Assembly: GCA_963665495.1 (NCBI GenBank)
Contig: OY762289.1
Span: 5,084,001-5,148,000 of the forward strand
Direction of reading: 5' to 3'
Length of the DNA stretch: 64,000 bases
Origin: G963665495 sp963665495
GTDB lineage: Bacteria > Desulfobacterota > Desulfovibrionia > Desulfovibrionales > Desulfovibrionaceae
A model generated the notes under the pieces. That model was not told the DNA's origin and ran no database searches. It worked only from the letters and a program-made list of their open reading frames with translations. Numbering within the stretch: position 1 is the stretch's first letter; each line of letters starts with the position of its first letter. The position numbers were made by a program, and so were the translations under genes. This document shows, piece after piece, positions 25,845 through 34,254 of the stretch.

Positions 25845-27548
25845 ATGAAACCATCCAATCTGATCTATGGGCTTGAAGATTCTCCTAACGTCACCATATC
25901 CTTGCTTCTTGGTCTGCAGCATACGTGTTTGTGCATGATCGGCCTTGTTTTTCCCGTCCTTGTGGTGCGGGCAATGGGAGGAAGTACGCAGGATGCGACT
26001 TTCATCGCCAGTATGTCCCTTCTTGCCGGAGGAGTGGGCGTGATTCTGCAATCTCTGTCAAAGGGGCCGGTGGGGTCCGGTTATCTTTGTCCGCAGCTGA
26101 GCGGTCCGTCGTTCCTCACCGCTTCGGTCCTTGCCGCAAAAACCGGCGGCCTTTCCCTGTTGCTGGGCATGACAATGATCGCCGGTCTCTTCGAGACGCT
26201 GTTTTCAAGGCTGATAAAACGGCTTCAGTTCTTTTTTCCGCCGGAAGTTACCGGGCTTATCGTGGCCATGGTGGGCATCACCGTGGTCAAGATTGCGGGA
26301 CTCAATTTTCTGGGTATGAGTGATCCCCATGCGCATCCAGACATCAACTCGGTCGTTATCGGAGCCATCACTCTGTTTACCATGATTGGCCTCAATGTCT
26401 GGACTAAAGGGCAGCTGCGCCTGTTTTGCATCATTGTCGGCATGGTTACAGGCTATCTGGCCTCAGCGTCCATGGGGTTGCTGCACGGCGCGCATTGGGG
26501 CGAGCTTGCCCGACGTCCGCTGGTCTGGATGCCTTTCACCCATCATCCGGGCTGGAGTTTCGATGCGCATCTGATCCTGCCCTTTCTCATTGCCATGCTC
26601 TGTTCGTCGCTCAAGAGCGTGGGCGATCTGACGACCTGCCAGAAGATCAACGACAGCGATTGGAAACGTCCGGATATGGAGAACATAAGCAAGGGTATAC
26701 TTGCTGACGGTCTGGGCTGTTTTGCTGCGGGGATTTTCGGTGGATACGGCCAGTCCACCTCTTCCTCCAACATCGGGTTGAGTATTGCCACGGGCACTAC
26801 CAGCCGCTCGCTTGCCTGGTTCATGGGGGGGATAATGATTTTTCTCGCATTCTGCCCCAAATTTGCGGCCGTGTTCGCCATCATGCCCAAACCCGTCATC
26901 GGCGCAACCCTGCTTTTTTCCATGAGCTTCATGATCGTCGCCGGTTTTCAGATCATCATGTCCCGGATGATGGATAACCGGAAAACATTTGTCGTCGGCA
27001 TATCCATGATACTCGGGCTGATGGTGGACGACATTCCGCATGCGTTCGAAGGCTTGCCGGAACTGGTGGGGGTGGCGTTTTCCTCTTCATTATCCACCGC
27101 AGCCATTTCCGCCGTGGTGTTGAATCTGATCTTACGTATCGGCATTGCCGACAAGGCCGGGCTCACGCTGAGGACTTCGGAACCTGTGGCAGTAAGAGTG
27201 TTCGAATTCATGGATAAACAAGGCGCGAAATGGGGTGCTCGCAAGGAAGTTTTTTCTTCCGCCACCGTCGCGGTGAGCGAATTTGTCGAGTGCATCGTGC
27301 CCGCCGTGATGCAAGGGGATCAGATGCGGTTGACCTTGCAGTTCGACGAGTACAAGCTGATTGCTTTGATTGAATACGAAGGCGAGCCTGTCACGATTCG
27401 GGAGCAGGTTGCAAGCTGTGTCGATCCTCAGGAAAACAAGATCGATATGACCATGATATCCTGGCAGATCATCCGGCACTACATCAAGAACTTCAAATGC
27501 ATATCCAATGGCCCCCGACAAATCGTGCGCTTGCAGTTCGATCATTGA
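25845..27548 (+). CDS. NCS2-family nucleobase permease with extra C-terminal HATPase-like domain
   Basis: 567 residues from the ATG at 25845 (GAGGTG just upstream); ATGs at 25803 and 25818 lack ribosome sites. Residues ~1-450 are a uracil/xanthine permease with many membrane segments and family motifs (LGLQHTCLCMIGLVFPVLVV, QLSGPSFLTASVLAAKT, GIFGGYGQSTSSSNIGL, MPKPVIGATLLFSMSF). NCS2 carriers move purines or pyrimidines. The last ~110 residues are soluble and unusual: VAVSEFVECIVPAVMQGDQM, LIALIEYEGEPV and the final ISWQIIRHYIKNFKC resemble the N-box, G1 and terminal parts of an RsbW-type ATPase fold, though key Gly residues are missing. It precedes phnM by 26 bases on the same strand. Confidence 0.85.
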   Translation: MKPSNLIYGLEDSPNVTISLLLGLQHTCLCMIGLVFPVLVVRAMGGSTQDATFIASMSLLAGGVGVILQSLSKGPVGSGYLCPQLSGPSFLTASVLAAKTGGLSLLLGMTMIAGLFETLFSRLIKRLQFFFPPEVTGLIVAMVGITVVKIAGLNFLGMSDPHAHPDINSVVIGAITLFTMIGLNVWTKGQLRLFCIIVGMVTGYLASASMGLLHGAHWGELARRPLVWMPFTHHPGWSFDAHLILPFLIAMLCSSLKSVGDLTTCQKINDSDWKRPDMENISKGILADGLGCFAAGIFGGYGQSTSSSNIGLSIATGTTSRSLAWFMGGIMIFLAFCPKFAAVFAIMPKPVIGATLLFSMSFMIVAGFQIIMSRMMDNRKTFVVGISMILGLMVDDIPHAFEGLPELVGVAFSSSLSTAAISAVVLNLILRIGIADKAGLTLRTSEPVAVRVFEFMDKQGAKWGARKEVFSSATVAVSEFVECIVPAVMQGDQMRLTLQFDEYKLIALIEYEGEPVTIREQVASCVDPQENKIDMTMISWQIIRHYIKNFKCISNGPRQIVRLQFDH

Positions 27549-27574
27549 TCATTGCGAAGGGAGTAGCGAATTGT

Positions 27575-28732
27575 ATGCGACAATTTGAAAGCTGGTATGT
27601 GGCAAACGCCCTTGTGGTGACGGAAACGGAAACCTTTGCCGGTGCGCTGGCCGTGGAAGGCGAACGTTTCGGAGAAGTCGATAGCGATTTGAATCAAATG
27701 CCGGCAGAGGCAAGAGTGCTGGATTTCGGGGGAGATTATCTGCTGCCTGGTCTGGTGGACCTGCATACGGACAATCTGGAACGCCATTTCCGGCCGCGTC
27801 CCGGCGTGTACTGGCCTGATCCCCTGGCGGCCTTTCTGTCCCATGACGCGCGTATGGTGGCTGCGGGAGTCACCACCATTCTGGATTCGGTCTGCGCCGA
27901 GGCCTTCCCGCAGGAGGATACGCGCATCCGGCTGTTTCACGATTCCATTCGCGCGTTGCATCAAAGCCACGGGCAAGAGTTGTTGCGCGGGCGCCATCTG
28001 CTGCACGTACGCTGTGAAACCGCTGACCCGGAAGTGCTCAAATTGTATGAAAGCACGGACCACAGCCCTTTGCTCAAACTGGTATCGCTCATGGATCATA
28101 CGCCCGGACAGCGGCAATACCGGGACGAGAACCATTTTCGCGCCTATTATGGTTCGGAGGGCTGGTCCGACGAGGAGTTCAATGCCGTGGTGGCCCGCTG
28201 CAAAGCCAATCAGCAGCAGTATTCCGCACCGCACCGCAGGAGCATCATTGAAAAGGCCAGGCAGCGCGGCATCGTACTGGCCAGCCATGACGACGCCACC
28301 AGGGAGCACGTGGAGCAGGCCTGGGCCGAGGGCGTGAGCATCTGCGAATTCCCCACCACGCTGGAGGCCGCGCAACAGGCCGGACAGCGGGGGCTTGCCG
28401 TGGTCATGGGAGCGTCCAACATCATGCTGGGCGGGTCGCATTCGGGCAATGTTTCGGCCCTGGAAGTGCTACAAGCCGGCGGATTGGATATACTGTCTTC
28501 GGATTATGCGCCGGAAAGCCTGCTGGCGGCGGTCTTCCGCCTGCATTTAGGGCACAATCTCGCACTTCCTGAAGCCCTGCGCCTGGTAAGCGCCAACCCG
28601 GCCAGGGCGCTGCGCCTGGAAGACATCGGCGCGGTTGCGCCGGGCAAGCGGGCCGATTTTCTGCGCGTCCGCCTGCAGGACGCCACCCCGGTGGTCAAAG
28701 CGGCCTGGCGGGACGGGCGGCAGGTGTTCTGA
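27575..28732 (+). CDS. phnM: PhnM, alpha-D-ribose 1-methylphosphonate 5-triphosphate diphosphatase
   Basis: 385 residues, normal for PhnM. It is an amidohydrolase that removes pyrophosphate from the ribosyl-phosphonate triphosphate in the C-P lyase pathway. Metal-site and family motifs are present: LVDLHTDNLERHFRPRPGV (~65-83), AAGVTTILDSV, ASHDDATREHVEQA, NIMLGGSHSGNVSA and ILSSDYAPESLLAA. The ATG at 27575 follows GAAGGGAG at a rather long spacing; no nearer start exists in frame. The rest of C-P lyase (phnGHIJKL) is absent from the window. It forms a likely operon with the NCS2 permease. Either the partners lie elsewhere or this PhnM serves another substrate. Confidence 0.93.
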   Translation: MRQFESWYVANALVVTETETFAGALAVEGERFGEVDSDLNQMPAEARVLDFGGDYLLPGLVDLHTDNLERHFRPRPGVYWPDPLAAFLSHDARMVAAGVTTILDSVCAEAFPQEDTRIRLFHDSIRALHQSHGQELLRGRHLLHVRCETADPEVLKLYESTDHSPLLKLVSLMDHTPGQRQYRDENHFRAYYGSEGWSDEEFNAVVARCKANQQQYSAPHRRSIIEKARQRGIVLASHDDATREHVEQAWAEGVSICEFPTTLEAAQQAGQRGLAVVMGASNIMLGGSHSGNVSALEVLQAGGLDILSSDYAPESLLAAVFRLHLGHNLALPEALRLVSANPARALRLEDIGAVAPGKRADFLRVRLQDATPVVKAAWRDGRQVF

Positions 28733-28930
28733 GATGTTGCTGGCAGTCTGAAGACGGCGCTGCCGGTGTATCGTAAGACGCAGCAAAAACGGCAAGTGCA
28801 TTTTATCAGGCACTTTTGAATATTATTTATCCGAATGGTATGATATGCCCCCAGGGTGAAAAGACTGTTGCGGTAACGACCGGGATTCGCGGTCGTAGAA
28901 AACAAACGGAACAGGTTCAACGGGGACATC

Positions 28931-30348
28931 ATGCTGCGCAATTCTGTATTCATCGCATCCATGGCGCTTACGGCTTTTGTGGTGATTTGGGGAGTCATTG
29001 ATACGCAGGGGCTTGCCGATTTCGCCACCACCTTCGTCAATTTCGTATTCCAGAGCCGCGGCTGGTTCGTCATGCTGACGGTCAGCACGCTGCTGCTTTC
29101 CTGCGCGTATCTCGCCTTTTCGCCGTACGGAGCCATCCGTCTGGGCAATGACCGGGATGTGCCCGAATTTTCCACTTTCAGCTGGCTGACCATGATGTTC
29201 GCCGCGGGTATGGGCGTAGGACTGCTGTTTTACGGTGTGGCCGAACCCGTTGAGCATTATCTGGTGTTGGCGGAACACATGAAACCGGGAGTCGCGGCCT
29301 CCAGCGCGCTTTTTGTCACGCTTTTCAACTGGGGGCTCCATGCCTGGGCCATTTACGGACTGGTGGGGCTTGTCATTGCGTATTTCGGGTTCCGGCGCGG
29401 TCTTCCCCAGATGCTCAGCACGCCCTTCAAGGCCGTATTCGGCGACAGGGGCTGGCCCGTCACGCTGGGCTGGCTGGTGGACGTACTCGCCATCTACGCC
29501 ATCGCCATCGGACTTGCAGGGTCGGTGGCCATGGGGGTCTTTCAGGTCCAGAGCGGCTTCGAACAGCTTTTTGACCTACAGAAAACCGGCATGGCGCTTT
29601 CTCTGGCGATTTTCGCCGTGCTCTGCGTCGCCTATTTTGTTCCGTTGCTGCGTGAACTCGGGCAGGGCATGGCTCTGCTATCCAACGCGGCCATCTGCAT
29701 CACCATCGGGCTTCTGCTCTATATTCTCTTGACCGGTCCCACCGGATTTCTCATGAGTACGGTTACGAACACTCTGGGCGTCTACCTTTCAAATCTGATC
29801 CCCCATGGTTTGCGGACATTTTCCTTCTGGGACGAGGGCGTACAGAGCTGGTACACGTCCTGGACCCTGAATTACATGGCCTGCTGGCTCCCACGGCCTT
29901 TTCGCTGTTCTGGTTCGGCATTTTGGGGTCCATGGGCTTTTATCAGACCTACCAAGGCGCGTATAACGCGGCACAGGTAAGGGATGACATAAACTCCTCC
30001 ACCTTCGCGCTGTTGCAGACTTTGCCTTTACCGCAGCTGACGTCGGTGGCCACCATGTTCTCGGCCATGCTTTTCATCGTCACCAGCGTGGTCAGCGCCA
30101 CGTACGTGCTGGCGATGTTTTCGGCAAAGGGAGACCAGAATCCCCCTGTGAAGCTCAAACTGATCTGGGGCGCCATTCTGAGCGCGCTGGCCCTGGTGAT
30201 GATCATCACGGACAGCATCAGCGCTGTCCGCGCCATCATCGCCCTCTCGGCCAATCCTTTTGTCTACATTGTTCTGCTGCTGCTGGTTTGCCTGTTCAAG
30301 GCCCTGAAGTCTGAAAAAACAACGACCGGTTCAAGGAGACATCTATGA
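28931..30348 (+). pseudogene. BCCT-family transporter, disrupted by an internal deletion/frameshift
   Basis: The first frame (28931-29980) gives 349 residues of a betaine/choline/carnitine transporter: FSTFSWLTMMFAAGMGVGLL, FYGVAEPVEHY, LFVTLFNWGLHAWAIYGLVG. After ATG GCC at 29876-29881 it becomes non-family sequence and stops. The family reading continues in another frame from 29878 (LLAPTAFSLFWFGILGSMGF) to TGA at 30346-30348. Family members have a stretch of roughly 27 residues with the conserved ARISRGRTIRE motif between these parts; it is missing here. The loss of conserved sequence plus the frame change points to a real small deletion rather than a single-base error. Total intact length would be about 500 residues. 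Confidence 0.85.
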
Positions 30349-30440
30349 TCGTGAACATATTGGACAGCTTGATGAATATTCTGGTGTTCTGTTTTATCGG
30401 GCTGCTTTTGTATCTGTATCTGCGTGAAGAGAAACACTAA
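30345..30440 (+). CDS. 31-residue single-span membrane microprotein
   Basis: A short reading frame with an excellent ribosome site (AAGGAG seven bases before ATG at 30345). Its start overlaps the stop of the BCCT gene (ATGA arrangement), so translation was coupled to the transporter. The product begins MIVNILDSLMNIL, has a hydrophobic core VFCFIGLLLYLYL and ends with charged REEKH, a typical one-span small membrane protein. Such proteins often bind and modulate a neighbouring transporter. Since the BCCT gene is broken, it may now be translated less or be a remnant. No family is recognised. Confidence 0.6.
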   Translation: MIVNILDSLMNILVFCFIGLLLYLYLREEKH

Positions 30441-30506
30441 GGATAAAAAAGAGGGGATGGCCAGTGCCGATGACGTTCAGAAAGTGCCTCCGATCTCTCC
30501 CTTGCC

Positions 30507-31475
30507 TCACTGAATGGTGTGACACCGGCTTTTCAATTTCATGGAGGTTGCGTCGATTCGTATTCGGTTGTCATGCTCGGAGTAATAGATGTAGTGGAGG
30601 TGCAGTTTATCTCCCTCGATATCCAGTGTTTCAACAGGAAATTCTCGTCGACCGGTCCCCATGACGATGATGCAGTTCAGATTGATGGTTTTTGACACCA
30701 CACCTCCGTGACCGAACAATTCCCACCACAATTGTCCGCACCGGCTTCGAAGCAGTTCGCGTATGAAGACTGCGTATTTGGTACATTGTTCCATCGTGGC
30801 CTGTTCGTCGGTTTCCTTTGGTTTTTTTAATTCACAGACGCACAATCTTTTTCCATTCCCCATTCCGCTTCGTGCCAATATGTCGATTCCTCCTCCAAGA
30901 TGGCCGCTGGAGACCAACTCTCCGCCGCTTGCTTTGAGAGGCGTGGGCATCTGGAATCGAAAACAGCCGAAAATTTCAACGGGCTGTATTTTTGAAAGAG
31001 AGCCAAGGAATTTTGTTTCAGTAGAGCCCTTCTTCATTTCAGTGAGAATCATGGATTCGTAACGGAACTCTCGGCCATCGTTCGAGTAATCATGAGGATA
31101 ATTTTTGAAGTAGCTCCGGAATTTTTCAGCTTCGCTGCTGCGCCAGGCAACATTTTCGAATGCATCAGCGAATTTGAGTTTTTTCGCTCCCGGGGCAGTG
31201 GAGAGCAAAATACCTGTTTGGGTAACTTTAGCTCTCGCCACTTTGTGTCCAAGAAAGCGTAACTGAAAGGTAATGGACTGCGCTTTTGCCTCACTTACAG
31301 GCATATAGGCATGTAATCCTGCCGGGAGGTGAAAACGTGATTTTGTATTTATTATTAAATCCCTGTTCTTATGTATGGATTCAGCATATTCCGTGTAACG
31401 TTCAATCCACTCTGAGTTTTGATGAAGCAGTGCTTGTGCCTGCTCAACGCCTCGTATGATTCGGGTTAAGTGCAT
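30507..31475 (-). CDS. Orphan protein with PD-(D/E)XK nuclease-like motif
   Basis: 322 residues, ATG at 31475 with GGAAGG five bases upstream. I do not recognise the full protein. The C-terminal half has the pattern of a PD-(D/E)XK core: GGGIDILARSG with Asp198, then RLCVCELKKPK with Glu215-x-Lys217, then QATMEQCTKYAVFIREL with a Gln/Lys helix. These are the order and spacing seen in restriction-like endonucleases and DUF-type relatives. The N-terminal ~150 residues show no known domain. Codon use and base composition look more AT-rich than the phn or hnd genes, which fits horizontal transfer. No methylase or other defence partner is adjacent. Confidence 0.6.
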   Translation of the reverse strand: MHLTRIIRGVEQAQALLHQNSEWIERYTEYAESIHKNRDLIINTKSRFHLPAGLHAYMPVSEAKAQSITFQLRFLGHKVARAKVTQTGILLSTAPGAKKLKFADAFENVAWRSSEAEKFRSYFKNYPHDYSNDGREFRYESMILTEMKKGSTETKFLGSLSKIQPVEIFGCFRFQMPTPLKASGGELVSSGHLGGGIDILARSGMGNGKRLCVCELKKPKETDEQATMEQCTKYAVFIRELLRSRCGQLWWELFGHGGVVSKTINLNCIIVMGTGRREFPVETLDIEGDKLHLHYIYYSEHDNRIRIDATSMKLKSRCHTIQ

Positions 31476-31682
31476 GCTGGCCTTCCAAATTGAGTTGGCT
31501 TGGGTCTGTAATATAGGTACATAAATATTGTCTGAAGTAAAGTTTACATGAGCTTTACTTCGGATACAACGTATAAAAAAAGTTTTTTCATGTTTGTTTG
31601 ATTTGTTTTGGTATTGAATACGTGATATCTGGATCCGGAACTGAAGAGGCGGTTATTTAAACCTATACTAAGGGGGAGTTGT

Positions 31683-34004
31683 ATGGCTGGATTTTACCGT
31701 TCACGCATCGGAAAAGTGGTATTTTGCAGCTTGTTGGCAATGTTGCTGCTGTTGCCCGCAACGACGCAGGCGGCTACGGAAAACGCCGTCACCATCACGG
31801 ACGGGGGTACGTATCATCTGGTGACCATAGACCTGACGAAAAACGTCACCCGCAAGGAAGTGGGCAAGCAATACGCCGAGGCCATTCTGGAAGCGCTGCC
31901 CGACTATGAAGCTTTGATGGACTCTTACCTGGCGGAAATCGTGGTTGGGTCCGGGTTTACTCTGGAAACCTGTCTGAGCAGGGTCGACAAGATAAAAGGC
32001 AACGTGCCTGAAGACTATGTCAACGAACTAAAGGGCATGATGGAGGTCTTCTCCTATGAGACCGACCTGCTGGGGGACGGGCGTCTTTCGAAAAACGAAC
32101 TCTGGGTGCTCAACCTGATGGGCGACGTGATCAGGCCCACGGCATGCGCGGCTGCTTCCGTGTTCGGCAGCGCCTCCAGTACGGGAAATAATATCCTGGG
32201 CAGGAGCCTGGACTGGACCCTGGGCTCCGAAAACCAGGGGGCTGCATTTCATATGGTGGAAGTCGTAAAAAATGGGGACAAGTCCGTCTGCCTGATCGGT
32301 TTTCTGGGCCTGCAGTGCTGCATTTCCGGTTTCAATGACGATCATGTCTTTGCGGCTGTTCTGGACAGCGATACGGGCGAGGAATACACGGCCAAAAATA
32401 AACGGTCCTATCCGTTCGACCTGCGTTACGCCCTCGAAAACAAGACCTCTCTCTCAGGTGTCGCGGACTACATGCGGGACAAGGCCTATGCGTTCAATCA
32501 TCTGATTTTTCTTGCGGACAGTACGGAAAGCAAAGTGCTGGAAAATGAAATTTCCCAATCCAAGCGCCAGCTGCGTTCCTGGGATTCGGAGCTGCGGTCT
32601 CCCACAACCTGGGGCATCACCGACGCCATTGCCACGGTCAACAGCTTTCTGCTGCCGGACAATTTCGACAACCAGACCGAATGGCCGAGCAATACGGAAC
32701 GCTGGGCAAGTCTCAAGACGCAGACGTCCAAAAGACTGCCGCAGATTTCTTTTGAAGGCATGAAGGAAATCATCACTTACTACAACGGGTCAACTCCCGG
32801 AACAAGCTCCGAGGGGGATATCTATCATGTAAATGAAGATGCTCAGACCCTGCAGTCCATTGTTTTCGAACCCGACTCGTATCATCTGCAGGTTGCCTTT
32901 GCTCCCGCCGGCGATCTCCCGGCCACGCCGGTATTCAAGACCATCTTCGACGGCCTCAGCGATCCGTTCTCCACCTCCGACGCCGCGTTGAACCTGCTCT
33001 GGTACAATCAGAACAACGGCACCATGATACGCTGGAAACTGCTGGACACCGCGCAGATCGCGGACACATCTGAAAACAGTGGCTGGGCCAATTCGGGCGG
33101 AAGCATGACGCTGGCCGGCAGCTGGTACGTGGGAGGCATCCTCGACACGTCGGACAACAAGTGCGTGCTCTGGCATAATCCCGACAACGGCAAAGTGGCG
33201 TACTGGAAAATGACCGGTGACGCGTTGCTGCAGGATACGGACAAGGACTCAGGCTGGGGATTCGTGACGGACAATTTGTCCTACGACAGCACCTGGACCT
33301 TTTGCGACACGTTCTTCATCGACGACAATCCGTTCATCTTCTGGCACAACCAGTCGGATAAAAAGGTCTATTTCTGGAAACTCGACAGTGATTTCAAACT
33401 GGCCGGCAATACGGAAGGCACGGACTGGGGGCTGGTTTCGGATTCGGTTACGCTGGACGGTTCCTGGAGCGTGGCCGGGCACTTCACCAACAGTACGGGC
33501 AATTATCTGATCTGGAACGACAGCAGCACCGGCAAAGCCTCCTGGTGGAAGCTCGACGACGACGGCAAACTCGTCGACACGCAGCAGAACAGCGGCTGGG
33601 GCTATGTTTCCGAGAACATGCCCGACAGCGCCGAGTGGAGCATTTCCGATGTCACTACCATCAATGGAACGCCCTATGTGATCTGGAGCAGCCAGGCCAG
33701 CGGACTGGTGGTGTATTGGAAACTCACATCCCGTGCGCTTTTGGAAAACGAAACCAAGGGCAGCGGCTGGGACCTGGTGTACGAAACACCTTTGTCGGAT
33801 ACAATGTACCTGGCCGGTAACGGCGCCATCGATGATCTGCCGGTTTTGTTCTGGCGGAATACGAATACGAACATGGTCCTGTACTGGAAACTGAACAAAT
33901 CCTGCAAGTTGAGCAACGAAACCCAGAACGACGGCTGGGGCGCTGTCTCCAACCTTTCCGTTGTGCAGGACTGGAGCCTTTCCGGCACCTTGCAACCAGA
34001 TTAA
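31683..34004 (+). CDS. Secreted C45-like Ntn-hydrolase fused to six propeller-type repeats
   Basis: 773 residues. A signal peptide (VVFCSLLAMLLLLPATTQA, cut near 30) follows the ATG, which has GGGGGAG upstream. Residues ~40-400 resemble C45/acyl-CoA:6-aminopenicillanate acyltransferase-type Ntn hydrolases: TACAAASVFGSASSTGNNIL with probable self-cleavage nucleophile Cys155, then GRSLDWTLG, and a later SFEGMKEIITYY. Residues ~436-773 are six repeats of 56-57 residues with the pattern hhhW-N-(3-4)-G-V-x-YWKL ... SGWG-V, for example VLWHNPDNGKVAYWKM. They resemble VCBS/FG-GAP-type integrin-like blades without the Ca loop, so a six-bladed propeller is likely. Substrate unknown; an amide-type bond is inferred. 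Confidence 0.75.
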   Translation: MAGFYRSRIGKVVFCSLLAMLLLLPATTQAATENAVTITDGGTYHLVTIDLTKNVTRKEVGKQYAEAILEALPDYEALMDSYLAEIVVGSGFTLETCLSRVDKIKGNVPEDYVNELKGMMEVFSYETDLLGDGRLSKNELWVLNLMGDVIRPTACAAASVFGSASSTGNNILGRSLDWTLGSENQGAAFHMVEVVKNGDKSVCLIGFLGLQCCISGFNDDHVFAAVLDSDTGEEYTAKNKRSYPFDLRYALENKTSLSGVADYMRDKAYAFNHLIFLADSTESKVLENEISQSKRQLRSWDSELRSPTTWGITDAIATVNSFLLPDNFDNQTEWPSNTERWASLKTQTSKRLPQISFEGMKEIITYYNGSTPGTSSEGDIYHVNEDAQTLQSIVFEPDSYHLQVAFAPAGDLPATPVFKTIFDGLSDPFSTSDAALNLLWYNQNNGTMIRWKLLDTAQIADTSENSGWANSGGSMTLAGSWYVGGILDTSDNKCVLWHNPDNGKVAYWKMTGDALLQDTDKDSGWGFVTDNLSYDSTWTFCDTFFIDDNPFIFWHNQSDKKVYFWKLDSDFKLAGNTEGTDWGLVSDSVTLDGSWSVAGHFTNSTGNYLIWNDSSTGKASWWKLDDDGKLVDTQQNSGWGYVSENMPDSAEWSISDVTTINGTPYVIWSSQASGLVVYWKLTSRALLENETKGSGWDLVYETPLSDTMYLAGNGAIDDLPVLFWRNTNTNMVLYWKLNKSCKLSNETQNDGWGAVSNLSVVQDWSLSGTLQPD

Positions 34005-34032
34005 AAACTTGCAGGCTCGCAACAGCACCTGG

Positions 34033-34074
34033 AAACGGTGGGACTGCCCGAAAAGGCGTTCCCACCGTTTTTTT
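34033..34074 (+). terminator. Rho-independent terminator
   Basis: AAACGGTGGGA (34033-34043) pairs with TCCCACCGTTT (34060-34070) and a T run follows to 34074, 29 bases after the stop of the Ntn-hydrolase/propeller gene. Confidence 0.85.
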
Positions 34075-34254
34075 ATCCCGGATTGGCTGGAGAGGAGTGG
34101 ATAACGGCTTAGTTTGAAGAGTAAAACGCCAAAGGATCTTTTATCGTCTGCAAGTTTTTCCGCTTCCGATATTTTTCTAGCGCAAGCGGAAACTGATTTC
34201 GCAACAGGCGGATCGCTTTGGCAGGCGTATCGGTGTGAGGTATAAGTCAACTTC

